Below, one piece after another: positions 34,671 through 46,953 of a DNA stretch of 64,000 bases. Both the position numbers and the translations under genes were made by a program. The DNA comes from Immersiella caudata (Eukaryota; Ascomycota; Sordariomycetes; Sordariales; Lasiosphaeriaceae). The first letter of the stretch is position 1; the number at the start of each line of letters is the position of its first letter. The DNA is taken from the NCBI GenBank assembly GCA_030512335.1, contig JAULSU010000004.1:4588001-4652000 (forward strand), given 5' to 3'. The notes below the pieces were generated by a model, which was given only the letters and a program-made list of their open reading frames with translations, was not told the origin of the DNA and ran no database searches.

Positions 34671-37600
34671 GACGGGCGAAATTGACTTGAAGACAGACTG
34701 GCACCACGCAGCGGTTAGCTAAATTGGTGATGAAATATGTTCAAGACGTTGAATCATTGATAGAGCTGGTAGATCATTCGTACCAGTGTGGACCCCTCCG
34801 GCGACACCGCCTTCGCAATTCTGCCATGGCATCAGTGCAGGAGCAAGGCAAGGCTGTCGAGGGAATATCGAGAGCGGAGAGGAACGAGAGAAGTGGGGTT
34901 TCGAAGGTGCTGTTAAGAAGCGTGAGGCGGGAGGCTTCATGTAGGCCGGTTCGGTCGAAGTGTAGGCCCGCGAAAATGATGTAGCGTCGTGGGCTGGCGC
35001 TGCGGACGGATCGAGTGGCTGGCTATTGAATCAGGCGGTGAGTCATTGCATCCAGCGTGGGAGTTCCAGATATCTCTAGGAAAATATGCAAGCGACGAGG
35101 GTAGGAACGCAAGGAGTTACCCAGAATCGGTACCATTGGAGGAGGGGGACAGCTGAACGTCCAGTTCTCCCACCCTTCTCGCATCAGCGTTGCTCTCTTC
35201 AAGTTCACTTCTGGCCGGAGCCTCCCGCAACGATGCCAATACCACGGATGAACCCGGCACAGGCTGGCGCCGCGGACGAGAGTCGGTGCGGCGTCGCGTG
35301 GGGGCGGTCTGTGTTGAGGGGCCACTGTTTTCTCTATGACGCCTAGGAAGGCGAGGACTCGGTCGATGGGCAGAGGGAGCGCGGTGACGCGGGCTCGAGG
35401 AAGACTGGCGTGGAGGAGAGACATCGCTGACGAGGTCGAAGAGGCTACACTGGGCCGGTAGCCCAAGCCCCGACTAAACTTTCGGTGTCCTGCCTTTTGC
35501 GCACCCACAACGAAATGCCCCGCACTCGATCTCGGACGAGTAGTCGCGGTTACTGACTACGAGGACGACGTATCGTCTTCAGAAATGGCTGGTACGTCTC
35601 GCTGATCAAACTCCACGATGACGACTTGTATGAGGGCTGTATCCACCATTTAATAGCGGAAGAACAGCACGAGCCCGAGCCCAATGGCATTGCAGGTAAC
35701 TTGAGGTTCGGTGGAGGAAAAGTCTGGCGACGGTTGGTTTAGCTTGTGCTATCGCCGGAGGGGTTGAAGGAGAGAATAGGGCTAAGGGGGATAATAACAG
35801 CAAAAGACAGAGCAGGGCAGCTCAGGGCAACGTACAGAGAGGCAGAGAGGGACCTTCGAGAGTAACTCTAGAGTTGCGAGAGGTATGGAATTGTCGCGAG
35901 CCCTGCTTCGAAACCGAAGATGTCAACCGTGAAGTGTCTGGCCTTCTTTCTCTTGCGTGTAGGTCGTTGCTTCATTGCCTCGCTTGTCGCTGTTTCTCGG
36001 TGCTCGTGTTGTAACGCTCGCAAACTTGGCCATCCCGTACGTCCAACTGCTGTGGACCTTTTGCTCCTTGTTGTTGTCAATGATGTCAGTGCACCATCAC
36101 CCGGCGCCTCTCAGCACCACCAGTGGTGTGCTTTGTTTGATCGTGCAGAAGCACCCAGGTCTTGATGGCCGTCTCCCTCTCTCTGGAGGGGAGTCTCGTG
36201 TTTTTTCTTTGCCGAGCGAGGCTACGGACGCGAGCCTTGCGTTGACCCTGAGCCTCTTCCCGTGTTGCTGCCGGACGTGGGAACGTCATGGCCATCTTAT
36301 ACGTCTGGCCTCCCTGTACTCGGAGGAGGGGACACTCGAGGCCCCGTATTCCCTCGCCGAGGCTCGGCCCAGAGGAGTTGTTGGAGAGCTCTCGGGCGTG
36401 TTTGGGTTGCTGAGGCTGGGGGGACAACGCTCTGTTCCCTCTATCCCTCTTCTGCCTGGGAAAGAGGGCAAAGGGGGGCGGCGCGCTTCGAGAATAGGGC
36501 CCGGAGGGACACGTAGCGGGGTAAGCCGGTGGAGGAGAGCGGGGTTGTCGTGATCTTCTCGCTAGAGAGCGTTTGCTGTTATGTAAGTCGTGCCGTCGGG
36601 ACTAGAGCTGGTGGTGGTTTTAGGATCAAACGGGGCGCGAATCCGGGCGCTTGTATCAAAGAAGATGGCCCCAAGTTGGTGGAAACCGACAGGACAATGT
36701 TTTTGATGGGAAGGGAGGGGAATGGCTCGGCCTTGTGCTCCTGGGGTCCTCAAACCTAATCACCTTCGCGCCGCCGAGTCAGCGCATTTCAGCCTCTCTG
36801 CCTCAGGCCGCTAAAATGATGGCTGCCACTCACCCAGAATTCGAGAATGCACAGCCCACACCTTTGGCAAACAACAGTTTTGTGACGGTTGACAGGTTTT
36901 CGCCTCTCAAACGGCCCTCCTCAAGCGCCGAATTTAGTTTGATCTCCCGTTACCCCCGGCTGTACTGGCCGTTTTCGCCCTGTTCCGTCCAAACCCCGTT
37001 AGCGACACACGAACCCAAACTTTCTCCGTCTCTTGCCCCATACCCGCTCTTCATCAAACTCCGAAGAAGCGATGAACCTGCCTGAATACCTGCGGTGATC
37101 ATGTTCCCACGGGCACTTGCCTCCATGACTGCAAGCCTTTTCACACCGCTCTCCAGGGCGGCTTCATCTTTGCTTACAGTCTTTTTCGACGGCAGCAGCT
37201 GCACGGCCCTCTGACATCACCTCTGACCCAAATCTCTCGCCGGTTTCTTGTCTCTCCAGTGCGGAGCCTGCAGTGACCCCTGAATGCAGCGAATGATCAC
37301 AGCACCCCATCTCTTCCGGCGCGGCCACGTAGTCTCCCCAATGCCTGCCTGCTCATTTCCGGCCCTCGCATGCGCGACTCATTGAAGCATCACGCCGACT
37401 TGGAGTCTTCATGGCCAGCACCAGCCCGGGCTTGTGCCTTGGCTTCTGCCTTGGCTTCTGCCTTTCGGCGCCAGAGCAGCAAACATCTTGCAGGATCTCC
37501 ACTTTTCAGAGCGGCGGTGATGCTCAACCGCACAGGTGACGGCTCGCATGAGGTTCCGGGTCGGTGTCATGAGGGCCATTCCGTGGTGATTGCAGTCCTG

Positions 37601-40600
37601 CCGACCAGGCTTTCTGATGAGCTCTTGCAGCGGCCAATTACCGCCTTCCATTCAGCCGAGGGGGGTGTGGTATGAACCCAGACGCCCCGCAACGCGGATC
37701 GCTAAGCGCGTCTCGCCCAAAGGATGAGCTTGAGACAAGGCAACTAACGCCCGGGAAACAAGCTCCGGGGGCTGTTCCTCCCAGATGCAGGGTCCGCGAG
37801 CTTTAAAAAATTGGCCCTTGTCTAGGGACGCATGCGGGCCGCACGGCTTGCAGACACACCCCTCCACCACCCTCCCTCTCTCTCCTTTTCGAGCTTTCCC
37901 GTCGACACCAGTGGGTAAACCTGGCCTTCATTTCCCTTCATCTAATGCGCGCTGGGCGGGGGTTAGGACGAACAGAAACAGGGCGGAGACCGTAGCTGAG
38001 CCAATGAACCGATGGGTGTTTTTGGTGCAACGCAAGCGAACCGGCCATTGCGACACTGTTCACGGTTAGGTTCTGGCATGGGGCTGGTATACCGCGGAGG
38101 ATTGCTTGTATTCCAAATTTATGGGACCTCTCAGATCAACTTCAATGATTTCCGCCTCCATTGCTCTCTCTAACACGCAAAATAGCAATTGCACGAAAGG
38201 TGTCTCCCATAAGACGCTCTCAGCGGTGTCCAAGGAGCGTGATTTGGGCAAAAGTGCTTGAGCGCCGCCATATTTCTGGTGCCGTTGGCAATCTCAAATG
38301 CCTCCAACCATTCTCCAACCCATTCATCTGCAAACGTCAGTGGTGTGTAGCGGGATGAAGCGGGCACTGTCGGCCGGGAGGGGGTGGAGAAGGGAGAGTA
38401 CCGTGGTTGCCTTGTGGATAGGGAGGCGTGTGGGAAGCCCAAGCTCCTGTGCACATGAGTAACTCGTCCATTTTGCCTTCTGAAGTCTGCAGCTGGTCAG
38501 CCTGTGGACGCGATGCCTCCTGGTCTGGGGTAGGCTACGCTGCGGGTGTGAATATTCCGAAACGAGCTGCGGAGCTCTCGTGGCAGTCGCGTTCGGCAAA
38601 ATTACTGATACCGAGCTGCTGGCGAAGGAAGTCTCGAGGCCTTCCTGGCGGATGAGACTGAGCAACACCATGGCGGAACCCAGCTTTATATATCTTGAAA
38701 GACAAATTGGGGACTGTGAGTAAAGAAGCAAAAACGACAGAATGCTGCACTTGGCCGATTGCTGACTCTTGGTCTCGCTGTCCGGAAGCCATCTGGCTCC
38801 GAGATCGAACTCATGGGGCTGAATGAATCCATGAGTTGGCGGACTGACTTTGGTTACCTGCTCTGCGGGAACAGGAGGGGTTGTGTCCCGGCGCTCTGAG
38901 GTGGTACCCTGCAGGGGAAAGCTCCGACACCGAGACAAAGGTGGGCTACCATGGTTGGATCCGATTCGCCTCAACTGCGGATCTAGTAGGGGCAAACGGA
39001 CCGCGGGCGCTAGTGGTTTAGCGCAGATCAGTGCGATGCAAGCGCGAGAACGACTCGGCGCCCCTCAAGGCCCTTGATCGGGCCCGGATGCCTCCAGATT
39101 GTCCCCCGCCAGCACGCCAAGCCGGCACGCTGACGAGAGGCTGAAGAGAACAGGTGGAAGAGGCGGTCGAAAGGTACACGGGCGGGCTTATCTTTGGCAT
39201 GGGTAGGCGGTCGCTCTTTTCTCTTCCCGCCAACGCCTTCCCCGGACTCATACTAGCGAGCCACCTTGTGGGCAGTCGGTCGAGAGCATCAGAAATGCAC
39301 AGGAACGAGGAGCCCGCCGTCTGAAGCGAGCTTTTCGCAACGAATAGGGGTGCGGCACGAACATGAGCGTTTCACTTGACCCTTTTTCGCTGTCGCATCC
39401 ACTGTCGATGTGGAGTTTCGTTGCCTGGGAAAGGGCAACGGAAATACGGCTCACTTCCCCTCGTTCGGCGGCCAAGGGCGGCGCTCGAGCGCCCTGAGCA
39501 CCACACACGGCTGCTGCTTGGGTCGCAGTTGACACACGAAGGTGGCAGCTGATCAATGGATAAATGTAAGAATGGATAGGACCGCCAGCCACTGTCTCGC
39601 CATTTAATGCGATCCAAACACCCGGGACCGTTGCCTTCAAAGAGGTACTGAATGGGAGGGAGCCCATCTTGGTCTGCGGCATGTAAGAAGCAGGATGCAG
39701 AAAAACAGGCAAACAGACGGAAAAGATGGGGGGCGGCAGGAGCCCAAGCTGTGCAAAAATTTTCGGCCCGTGGCGGCGCAGCAATCTCTCCAAACGGGGC
39801 CTCGTTTAAAACGCAGCTGAATGACAGACGCCGAGACGGTCCGGGCTCGCACCCCTTCCAGTGCGGACTGACGGCAGGACGGAGTTCTCCTTTGCAAAGT
39901 GGCCCTCTAGCCCACAGAACAGCTGAAAATGTCAACGGTGTGCTTTATCTCCTTCTGCCAGACAAACACACGTTGCATACAAGCGTGTGGCAACGCACGC
40001 GAACGGTAAGCTGGAACCCTACTCAACGCCAGAAGATTGTTACTGAGGACCGCCAAACAGGGGAGTACTTTTTCTACCTTTTTTCTTCGCATTATTTCGG
40101 GCTCTAAGCATCACATCGTTGGACTGCGGATCTGTCCAGCTGCCCTAGAGGCGAGAGAGAGGCCGTCCCCATCTCAACATCGTTTTTTTTTTCGTCAGTT
40201 CTTTCTGTTTCGCCGGCTGCGAGCATTTGATGCATCGCAAACACGGATAAGACGACGTTATCCGCGATTCCACGGGGGGGCCGAGACGCGCTAAGCAGCG
40301 TGATCTTCGCGGACTTGAGTGCTCTGGCAGCCGTCACCGCTCCCTTTCCACCGAGGACTCTGCTTTTGCTAGCCATAATCGCTCGGGCTGTGCTGCATTC
40401 ACTTCATATTTCCATGCAATTTTCTGAGGGGTATCTAGGCTTTGCCGAACCTTGATGACCTTTGGGTTTTTGCCGTGTCGATTGGTGGCCGGCGGCCAAG
40501 GTGAGCTTCTTCTAGTGAGGAAGCTCTCGAGGTTTGTTGCTGTCCTTAGCCCTGGGTGTTGATTGGGTTCGCACTTGGAGAAGTCGGGAATATATTGCAG

Positions 40601-41667
40601 CCTTACGCATCCGTTCTGGCTGGTTCTAGACGAGCCGTCAAACCAGCACCAATCATCGTTCTATCTCATTTAATGGTCGCTTTGGGCGATCTCGATACTG
40701 CCAGTGGGGTGTCGGTCTCTACATCTTCCGTTTGGCCTCGAGATGGACGATGTTTGTTCCTACCTATAGGCGATAAACTTCGTGCAAGGTATGCGATTAC
40801 GACAGATTCGCAGCAGACGGTCAGAGAGGCAGGATAAATACATCGGTAGCATCGCTGCGACATCTAAGTGGTGCGTCAGTTTCCCTACCAACCCCAGACA
40901 CAACCTGAGTCAGGCCGGCGTCGACTCCGGTACATTCTTCGGCAGTGGTCGGACTTTGGCTTACGCCACAGTTTTCCCGGCGAGAATCGGGTGGGCCGAC
41001 CGCCGGGTGGCTGCTTGTCAGAGTGGCTGAGGCATTTCGGACCATCCACCCGCCGCTAGGACAGACGGCAGACTGGGGCTTCCACCGCGAGCGACGCTAA
41101 GACCACTAGCCCTGGTCATCCCCCTCTGGAAACGACCCGACTGGCTTCAGTGTGATAACTTCGACACGTACCCTAACGAGTGTTTTCGTCCCAGTTTCCA
41201 AAGAGCGAGCATGGTGGGACTTTAAACCGTTAGGCTGTTAGAATGCAGCCTCTGCGGCGTTAGGGCTCCATAACCGCGATGGCTGACCGTGGGCGTGTCA
41301 CTACTGTGTAAGCCCGCAATATTCATAAAGGTCAGTCGTCACCAACCTCGAATGCATATCTCATCTATGGCCCGGCTTTCTTCTTGACATTCGACTGCCC
41401 GCGCTTTAGAATCAATCGTTACACATTCAGGGGGCCGGGATCTCAACTGGTTTTTGCATCATGGCCAATGCGGAGCGTCAAGCCCAAGCGGCATGATTGG
41501 CTGCGAGATCAACGCCGTCGTCGATTCATTTGTGACATTGCGTGCGGGTTCCAGTTGTCGTCATCGAGGATATCTATCAATCCCCGTGTTAAAAATGGAA
41601 GCTACTCCTGCACGTGGCGATGACCACCTTTGCTGCCCATGCCATTACCCGTACGGTTACATGTAGC

Positions 41668-41705
41668 ATCATGGTGCGTATATCTCATCATGGTACGTAT
41701 ATCAC
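41668..41705. repeat. two tandem 19-bp units
   Basis: CATCATGGTRCGTATATC is repeated twice in tandem with two or three differences, followed by a partial CATCA. Confidence 0.7.
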
Positions 41706-42534
41706 ATCACGACACACCATTTGCATCCCTCAATTTAACTGGCGCGTGGCAGAGTGGGTGAGGTTGTTTGAAGCCCTTCACGAGACATGGGAAATATAGA
41801 AATTAACACGAACACGCTGCTTGTCCCTCCCCAGGCCCCATAATGTCAGAAACACTGCACCTTGGAATGGGTGAAATTGATGGGGTTGCAATGGCTTGAT
41901 TGTATTGCTTGTTGAGGTTCTGGCTTTCAGCCAGAACTTCCTTCTTTATAGACCACTTCGTAGGATTCAGCTTCGTCGACACCGTGGCTAAGGCTGACTG
42001 GCGTCAGGCAGTGCCAGGCATCCAGTCAGCTTCGCTGACCGGAAGCCCAGAGCCCTTGAACCCCTTTCTTTCTGACAGAAGTAAGTCCTCACAGACGGGG
42101 TTTCACTGGGTTAATGGTTGTATGTTACTATAAGACACAGGGTTACTGTGCAGTAGAACACAATCGAGGTTTGATCAATTAACAGAGCGATTACTTACGT
42201 GAGGAACCAGAAGGATTCCTCACACCAGTGACTACGGAGGTGGGTTCTTATACCGTTCAGTATAAGAAAACTAACTATACAGGACTGTATAATCTGATGT
42301 ACCTTGTACCGGCCTCTGTGGTTTATTCTTGGTTTTACCACAGAGGTTCCTTTAGCAGAGGCTCATCGCTGCGAATTTCATCGTTCAGACACCAATTCGC
42401 ATGCCATCAAAACCTCCGGCCCGCTATGGTTTGTGCTCTCCAGCCTAGCAAGTTCTTCGCTAACTCCGTGAACGTACTCAGAACAGCTACCAGGGAGCGT
42501 CGCAAGCTAAAGCGCGTCGTTTTCAAACAGGTAA

Positions 42535-42793
42535 GCTCCAGCCTACACCCACTAAGGCAGCCACACGTAAATGGACCTACATCTAAAAAAGCTGGTTTAG
42601 TACTAGTAAGCCCTTAGTGTCAGAGTTAAATCCACCGGAATTAGGAGTAGCCCGTACACCGACACACTTATAACCTCAGCCGGATAAGGTCTGTTAGGCT
42701 TACTCCTTTACAACAGGAACGTATCGCCAGAAGCTGTATTACGGCTTAGAAGGAATAGATAGGAGACGACCACACTTTCCAGATCCAGTATAA
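42535..42793 (+). pseudogene. decayed ORF remnant inside the hairpin region
   Basis: One plus-strand frame reads TPTKAATRKWTYI, then after stops LNPPELGVARTPTHL, PQPDKVC and AYSFTTGTYRQKLYYGLEGIDRRRPHFPDPV, ending at a stop near 42793. The composition (Pro/Arg/Lys-rich, coherent codons) suggests former coding sequence with about four stops, perhaps a transposon gag- or tail-like product. I recognise no family. Confidence 0.35.
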
Positions 42794-42802
42794 AGAGCTA
42801 TG

Positions 42803-42980
42803 TGGCTTACACTTTCCTGATATGGTACTGGGCGAATACGTGTTTACGATAGCTCACCAGGAGTACGTCCTATTAGGGAAAGTATGGGAAGGGAGGTGGT
42901 AGGGTAACTTACACTTTCCTAACACGGCACTAGGTGATTACATGTTTACGATAGCTTACTAAGAGTGCGTCCTATTGAAC
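42803..42980. repeat. two ~75-bp diverged direct repeats, with partial third copy at 43510-43590
   Basis: Each copy runs from CTTACACTTTCCTRAYAYGG through TGTTTACGATAGCT to GTCCTATT, starting at about 42803 and 42906. The linker TATTAGGGAAAGTATGGGAA (42868-42887) recurs with two changes at 43508-43527, followed again by a degenerate CTTATACTTTTC copy. This looks like subterminal or LTR-like repeats of an element. Confidence 0.75.
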
Positions 42981-43146
42981 AGGTGCGGTGATGCACCATA
43001 AGACTCAGGGCACAAAAGAATAGAACCACCCCCAAGAACGCCGATGGCGGCCAGTATGGCCGCCAGTAAGGTAGCTCCTTCTCCGATCGAAGGAGCACGC
43101 GTGGGACTGACGTGTGAAAACGAGGACTGACCTGGAAGGAGGCACG

Positions 43147-43220
43147 CAACCGAGTAGGGACAACCGAGTAGGAACAACCGAGTAGGAACAACCGAGTAGG
43201 GACAACCGAGTAGGAACAAC
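43147..43220. repeat. minisatellite, five 14-bp units
   Basis: CAACCGAGTAGGRA is repeated five times without gaps (G/A varies at one base), ending in a sixth partial CAAC. Confidence 0.95.
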
Positions 43221-43575
43221 TAAGAAAAGGGACCGGGGACTACTACTTCTTCCTCCGATCGAAGGGAGGAGAGGTCACTCAAGCCATTCGCGGGTGCAAC
43301 TCGTGGTGAAATCGCCGATGTCGTCTTTTTTTCTCCTTTTTGTTCGCCTGCCTGGAGAAGAAACGCGGTTCGAAGAACCGCGCGGCGCGGCCTTGACGGC
43401 GCGCGCCAAAACTTCGCTAATTACAAAATGGTTACAGTGATATGCACACAAAAAAACACCCAAAAAAAAACCACAAGGGGCGATCGGAACGATCGCCCCG
43501 AGTCACTATTAGGGAAAGTATAAGAAGGGAGGTGGCTGGGTAACTTATACTTTTCAGACACAGTACAGAGGATTA

Positions 43576-43617
43576 TGTTCTTATAATAATACGTTCTCTT
43601 ATAATAATACGTTCTCT
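43576..43617. repeat. two 18-bp AT-rich units
   Basis: TTCTTATAATAATACG followed by TTCTCTTATAATAATACG and a further TTCTCTT; a local tandem duplication. Confidence 0.8.
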
Positions 43618-45472
43618 TAAGAAAATATCAAGAGATAACCAGGTAGATAACACTGTTTAAACACAGTAAGATAAATACCATATTCCATTTTAAGGATATA
43701 AATTACATATTTAACAGTAGTATTAACCACTTACCTGACTTAGCTGCCTCTGTTTAGCCGATACGTTGGTAATTATGATAAAAATGCTATTAGTTTACAC
43801 TAGGCATAGAATGTAAGATGTAGGAGAAACACGCCCACGTTAAAGCTAACGCCGTAACGGAGTCTCTAAATTACCTGACAAGGAAGGTCTGGTACCTCCT
43901 TAAGGGCCCCCTTACAGCTCGATCAAGGCCGAGGACTGCCTAAGTGTCACGCCAGGGCATCCCAGTAGATACTGACGAACCCCTGACATCAGTATGGCGA
44001 CCTCGCACCGATCGCAGGTATATTATGTTAAATTCTAGCCTCTGAGAGCACTGGAAGGCCCTGTATTACAGGGCCTACCAGTGGGTGAAGGGTGGTCCGT
44101 GTACCCTGCACCGGCTTGGGTACCCTGCACCCGCAGCCACCACAATGTGGTGTCGAACCTTCTGGAATCCAGAAGGCCTCAGGGCCTTCAGGGGGCCCCG
44201 TGGCCCCTGTGGGGCCATTAGAGTCCCCTAGAACCCAGTGGAAGAAGAAGCCCCCTGTTACATGGGGCTACAGAAGGCTCTGGAAGCCCACAGGCTTCCA
44301 CAACCTTCTAAGGCCACATAAGTGATTACGAGGCCTGTGGAGAATCTCCACCATACTATTCTATTATTGTATTAGTAGTAGAAGGCTCTGGAATTCCATT
44401 CCAGAGCTCCCACAGCCTATAACAGGCCCTCTCCTCTCCTGTAGTTAGTTTTCCTCCAAAGCAAGCATCTCACAAGCAATACAGTTGTTTATTACAGTGC
44501 AGAGTTCACTGAAACCTGTTGTCTTACAGCGCATAGTCCGCTGTAACTTGTCCTTAGGCTCTGTAGTACAGGCCTTCGTTTGCTTCCTTCAGCACCTTAG
44601 TAAGCTCTACTGTCGTATCCTTACAGCGCTCCTTCTGAGCACTGTACTCGTACTTCTTCTCCTGAAGGAATCCTGTACTACAGGCTTCCACAGTCTCTCA
44701 GGTGCTGTATTACAGGCCTGTATGCCGCTACAAAGCAACAATAATAGTAAGGGAAGCTCACTACCTTTTAAATAATTCTTAAATAACAGGTTAAACTTAT
44801 TAAAAAGTTATGTCCGGCAACTTAAGATACCACATTCCAGGTGTTATTCCAGGAGTTATCAGCACGTAGTTATCTAGTGTCCTCTTACCCGCAGGTCCTG
44901 TACCATTTGTCTCGGTACCATTGCCTCGCGGTTAATTATCTTGGGGTCGCTCCTGGCCTCGTGGTTCACCGTGGTTACGTGACCAACCGTCCTCACGTGC
45001 TTACAACGCTGATAGGGCTTGCCAAGTTATAACCCCCCTCCCCCCCCCCATTATGCTTGTGCTTGTTCAGCACCAACCAACTCGCTTTCAAGTGCTCTCC
45101 GGCCTCCGAGGTCTTCGAACCGACTGCGTTGGGTGGGCATTCCGCATTCAAGTTCTTGGCTCGGGCCTAGGACAAGTGCGCGCCAAAGCAATGTTTTTAC
45201 ACTGCGGTGAACCTGACAAGCATTCCTAGGCACCGGGGCATCGCTTTTCGTTAAAGGATCGCCTCGGCTGACCAGCCAGGCGACGATCCGAGACACAAAT
45301 TCAACGAGCTCTCCTGAACTAGAGGTAAGGCAGGTATATGTAGGTATTCTCTATAGGGATGTAAACTCCCGTGCTCGCTCGATGTCGTACGCCAAACACC
45401 AACGCTCCCTAAAGGCCGATACGGGCCAGGATAGCCGCAATGATATATACCGAGACGCCTCCACTTTCCCGC

Positions 45473-46184
45473 TCAAGCCTCTGGCGCGTAGACGAAGTCT
45501 ACCAGCTCCTTGTACGCCTCCTCCAGATCCTACCACCTTGTCAGCTTCTCTGCCCCCTAAACCCATCACAGCCCAAGACATGACTCACATTGTTCACAAT
45601 AATCTTGTCGTGCACCCCCGGCGTCTTGGCAAACTCCAGCTCCAGCTTCGCCTGCGCAAGCCTCTTCAGAATCGACTCCTCTTTGTCTGTTCCCCGGCCG
45701 CGCAGCCGCTTCTCGAGGACCTCCTCCGACGGCGGCGCAATGAAGACGTAGCGCGCGGGGAAGCCCGTAGCTTTGATCTGCTTGACGCCTTCCATCTCAA
45801 TGTCGAGAACTACAATCTTGCCCTTGGCGCCTTGCTCTTCGATGGTCTGCTTGCTGGTGCCGTAGAGGTTGTCGCCGAATTGCGCGCTGGGATTGGGATC
45901 GCCTTAGCCCGGGTTCGGATCGTGTGCAGGGAGGGGGAAGAGCAAGGGACTCACCTCTCGACGAACCCGCCTTGTTCCTTGAGCGCTAAAAAGGCATCCT
46001 TCGTGACGAAGTGGTAGTGCTCGCCGTCTTGCTCGCCGGGGCGCGGCCCGCGCGTGGTGTGCGACACGGAGAGGACGAAGGTGTCGGGGTTGCGCTCAAA
46101 GAGGAGGTTGTAGAGCGTGCCCTTGCCGACGCCTGAGGGGCCGGAGATGACGATGGGTTTCCTTTGCGGCGGAAGGGCGGGCAT
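45473..46184 (-). CDS. GUK1: guanylate kinase, 194 aa (longer forms possible)
   Basis: Three exons: 46184-45955, 45886-45589 and 45529-45473; introns are 68 and 59 bp. The P-loop reads [27 protein letters not shown] carries the GMP-binding Arg residues, GEHYHFV follows, and the first junction restores [36 protein letters not shown] and [17 protein letters not shown] complete the lid and core. The enzyme makes GDP from GMP and ATP and is essential. The ATG at 46184 gives a cytosolic protein close to the yeast length (187 aa). The same frame is open to ATGs at 46238 (+18 residues) and 46442 (+86). The 18-residue form adds [18 protein letters not shown], which has basic and hydroxyl residues but no acidic ones, like a mitochondrial presequence. 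Confidence 0.95.
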
Positions 46185-46953
46185 TTTGACGGCGGTGTGG
46201 AGGGCGCGCAGGAGGGTGGTTGTTGTTGGTGATCGCATCGGTCTACGCCGGAGGGTCTCAGGGGCGGTGGGAGGAGGGGATAAGGTTCTGGAACCGTGCG
46301 CGTGGCGCGGGGAAAATTTGGAGGGGCTCGCTGGAGTGGGGAATGCCAAGAGGGGAAGGGACGTCAGTTTCGCTCGGGGAGAGGCGGCCTGGTTTTTGGC
46401 TTCCGTTCTCTTGACAGCGGAGGCTACCGACGTGTGTTGCACTTATTTTCCCCTGGGGTTTGGTGAGGGCGTTGAATTGAGTTTGACTCAACGAACTGGG
46501 GAGTTTTTGGGACAGTGCAAGACCCTAACCCTCTGACACATCACCCCCCTGAATAACACCATGTCTGAGGACATTGACTCATGAAGTGACTGTTCGTTGG
46601 ACTCGCTCAAGCCTAAAACATGAGCTCGGCGGTGGTAAGAAATCCCGTGCAAAAAAGAAGAAAAGTAGCTAAACTTGGGAAGACGCCTGCTAACGATGCA
46701 GAGACGAACAAAGACTGGTCCCAAACGACTCTCTGGGAACAAACAAAACGCCGTCCGCTATGCCAAATACAAATGCCAAAGAAAAAGGTCAGATAGCTTT
46801 GTGCAAAAATAAGCTCTGAATCCCGAGTAGGAAGCCGAGATAAACCTCTGCGGTTTCCGTGATCCCTGTCCGTTCTTTCCCAAAACAAACGTGCAAGGAG
46901 ATCACGTCCCCAAAAGCAACCGCCACTTCCAACACTCTCACCAACTACCCACC

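Larger units (their letters stand above)
34141..41840. other. 7.7-kb gene-poor interval
   Basis: Outside the minisatellite at 34.6 kb I find no ORF with a known domain, no convincing multi-exon model and no clear transposon ends. Base composition is close to that of the genic parts, so this is not RIP-made AT-rich DNA. The longest open frames (about 33.4-34.1 kb +, 38.3-39.0 kb -, 39.2-39.9 kb -) have protein compositions expected by chance. Two 19-bp direct repeats lie at about 41668-41705. The interval may hold unrecognised non-coding RNAs or very decayed elements. Confidence 0.5.
41905..44790. repeat. hairpin-rich repeat region of unknown type
   Basis: At least 20 short perfect inverted repeats occur in 2.9 kb. 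Examples (arm/loop): 41917-41937 (9/3, loop TTC), 42025-42039 (6/3, loop TTC), 42199-42223 (8/9), 42245-42268 (9/6), 42276-42291 (7/2), 42313-42346 (10/14), 43045-43065 (8/5), 43074-43096 (7/9), 43364-43382 (8/3, loop GAA), 43384-43407 (6/12), 43477-43499 (10/3, loop GAA), 44056-44076 (10/1), 44138-44152 (7/1), 44158-44176 (9/1), 44281-44300 (8/4), 44337-44351 (7/1), 44385-44407 (10/3), 44524-44546 (8/7), and several CTGTA-N-TACAG units (44561, 44673, 44705). Stem sequences mostly differ from one another. No long ORF is intact. Confidence 0.7.

Noticed and set aside
38324..39935. Several 150-220-aa ORFs on the minus strand
   Set aside because: They overlap in different frames, lack domains and show no codon preference like the known genes of the window.
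41740..41800. tRNA-like 5' half (GCGTGGCAGAGTGGGTGAGG)
   Set aside because: The start resembles a tRNA-Leu/Ser D-arm, but no complementary acceptor or T-arm follows.
41905..44790. CRISPR array
   Set aside because: Stem sequences differ, spacing is irregular and the organism is a eukaryote; there is no repeat-spacer structure.
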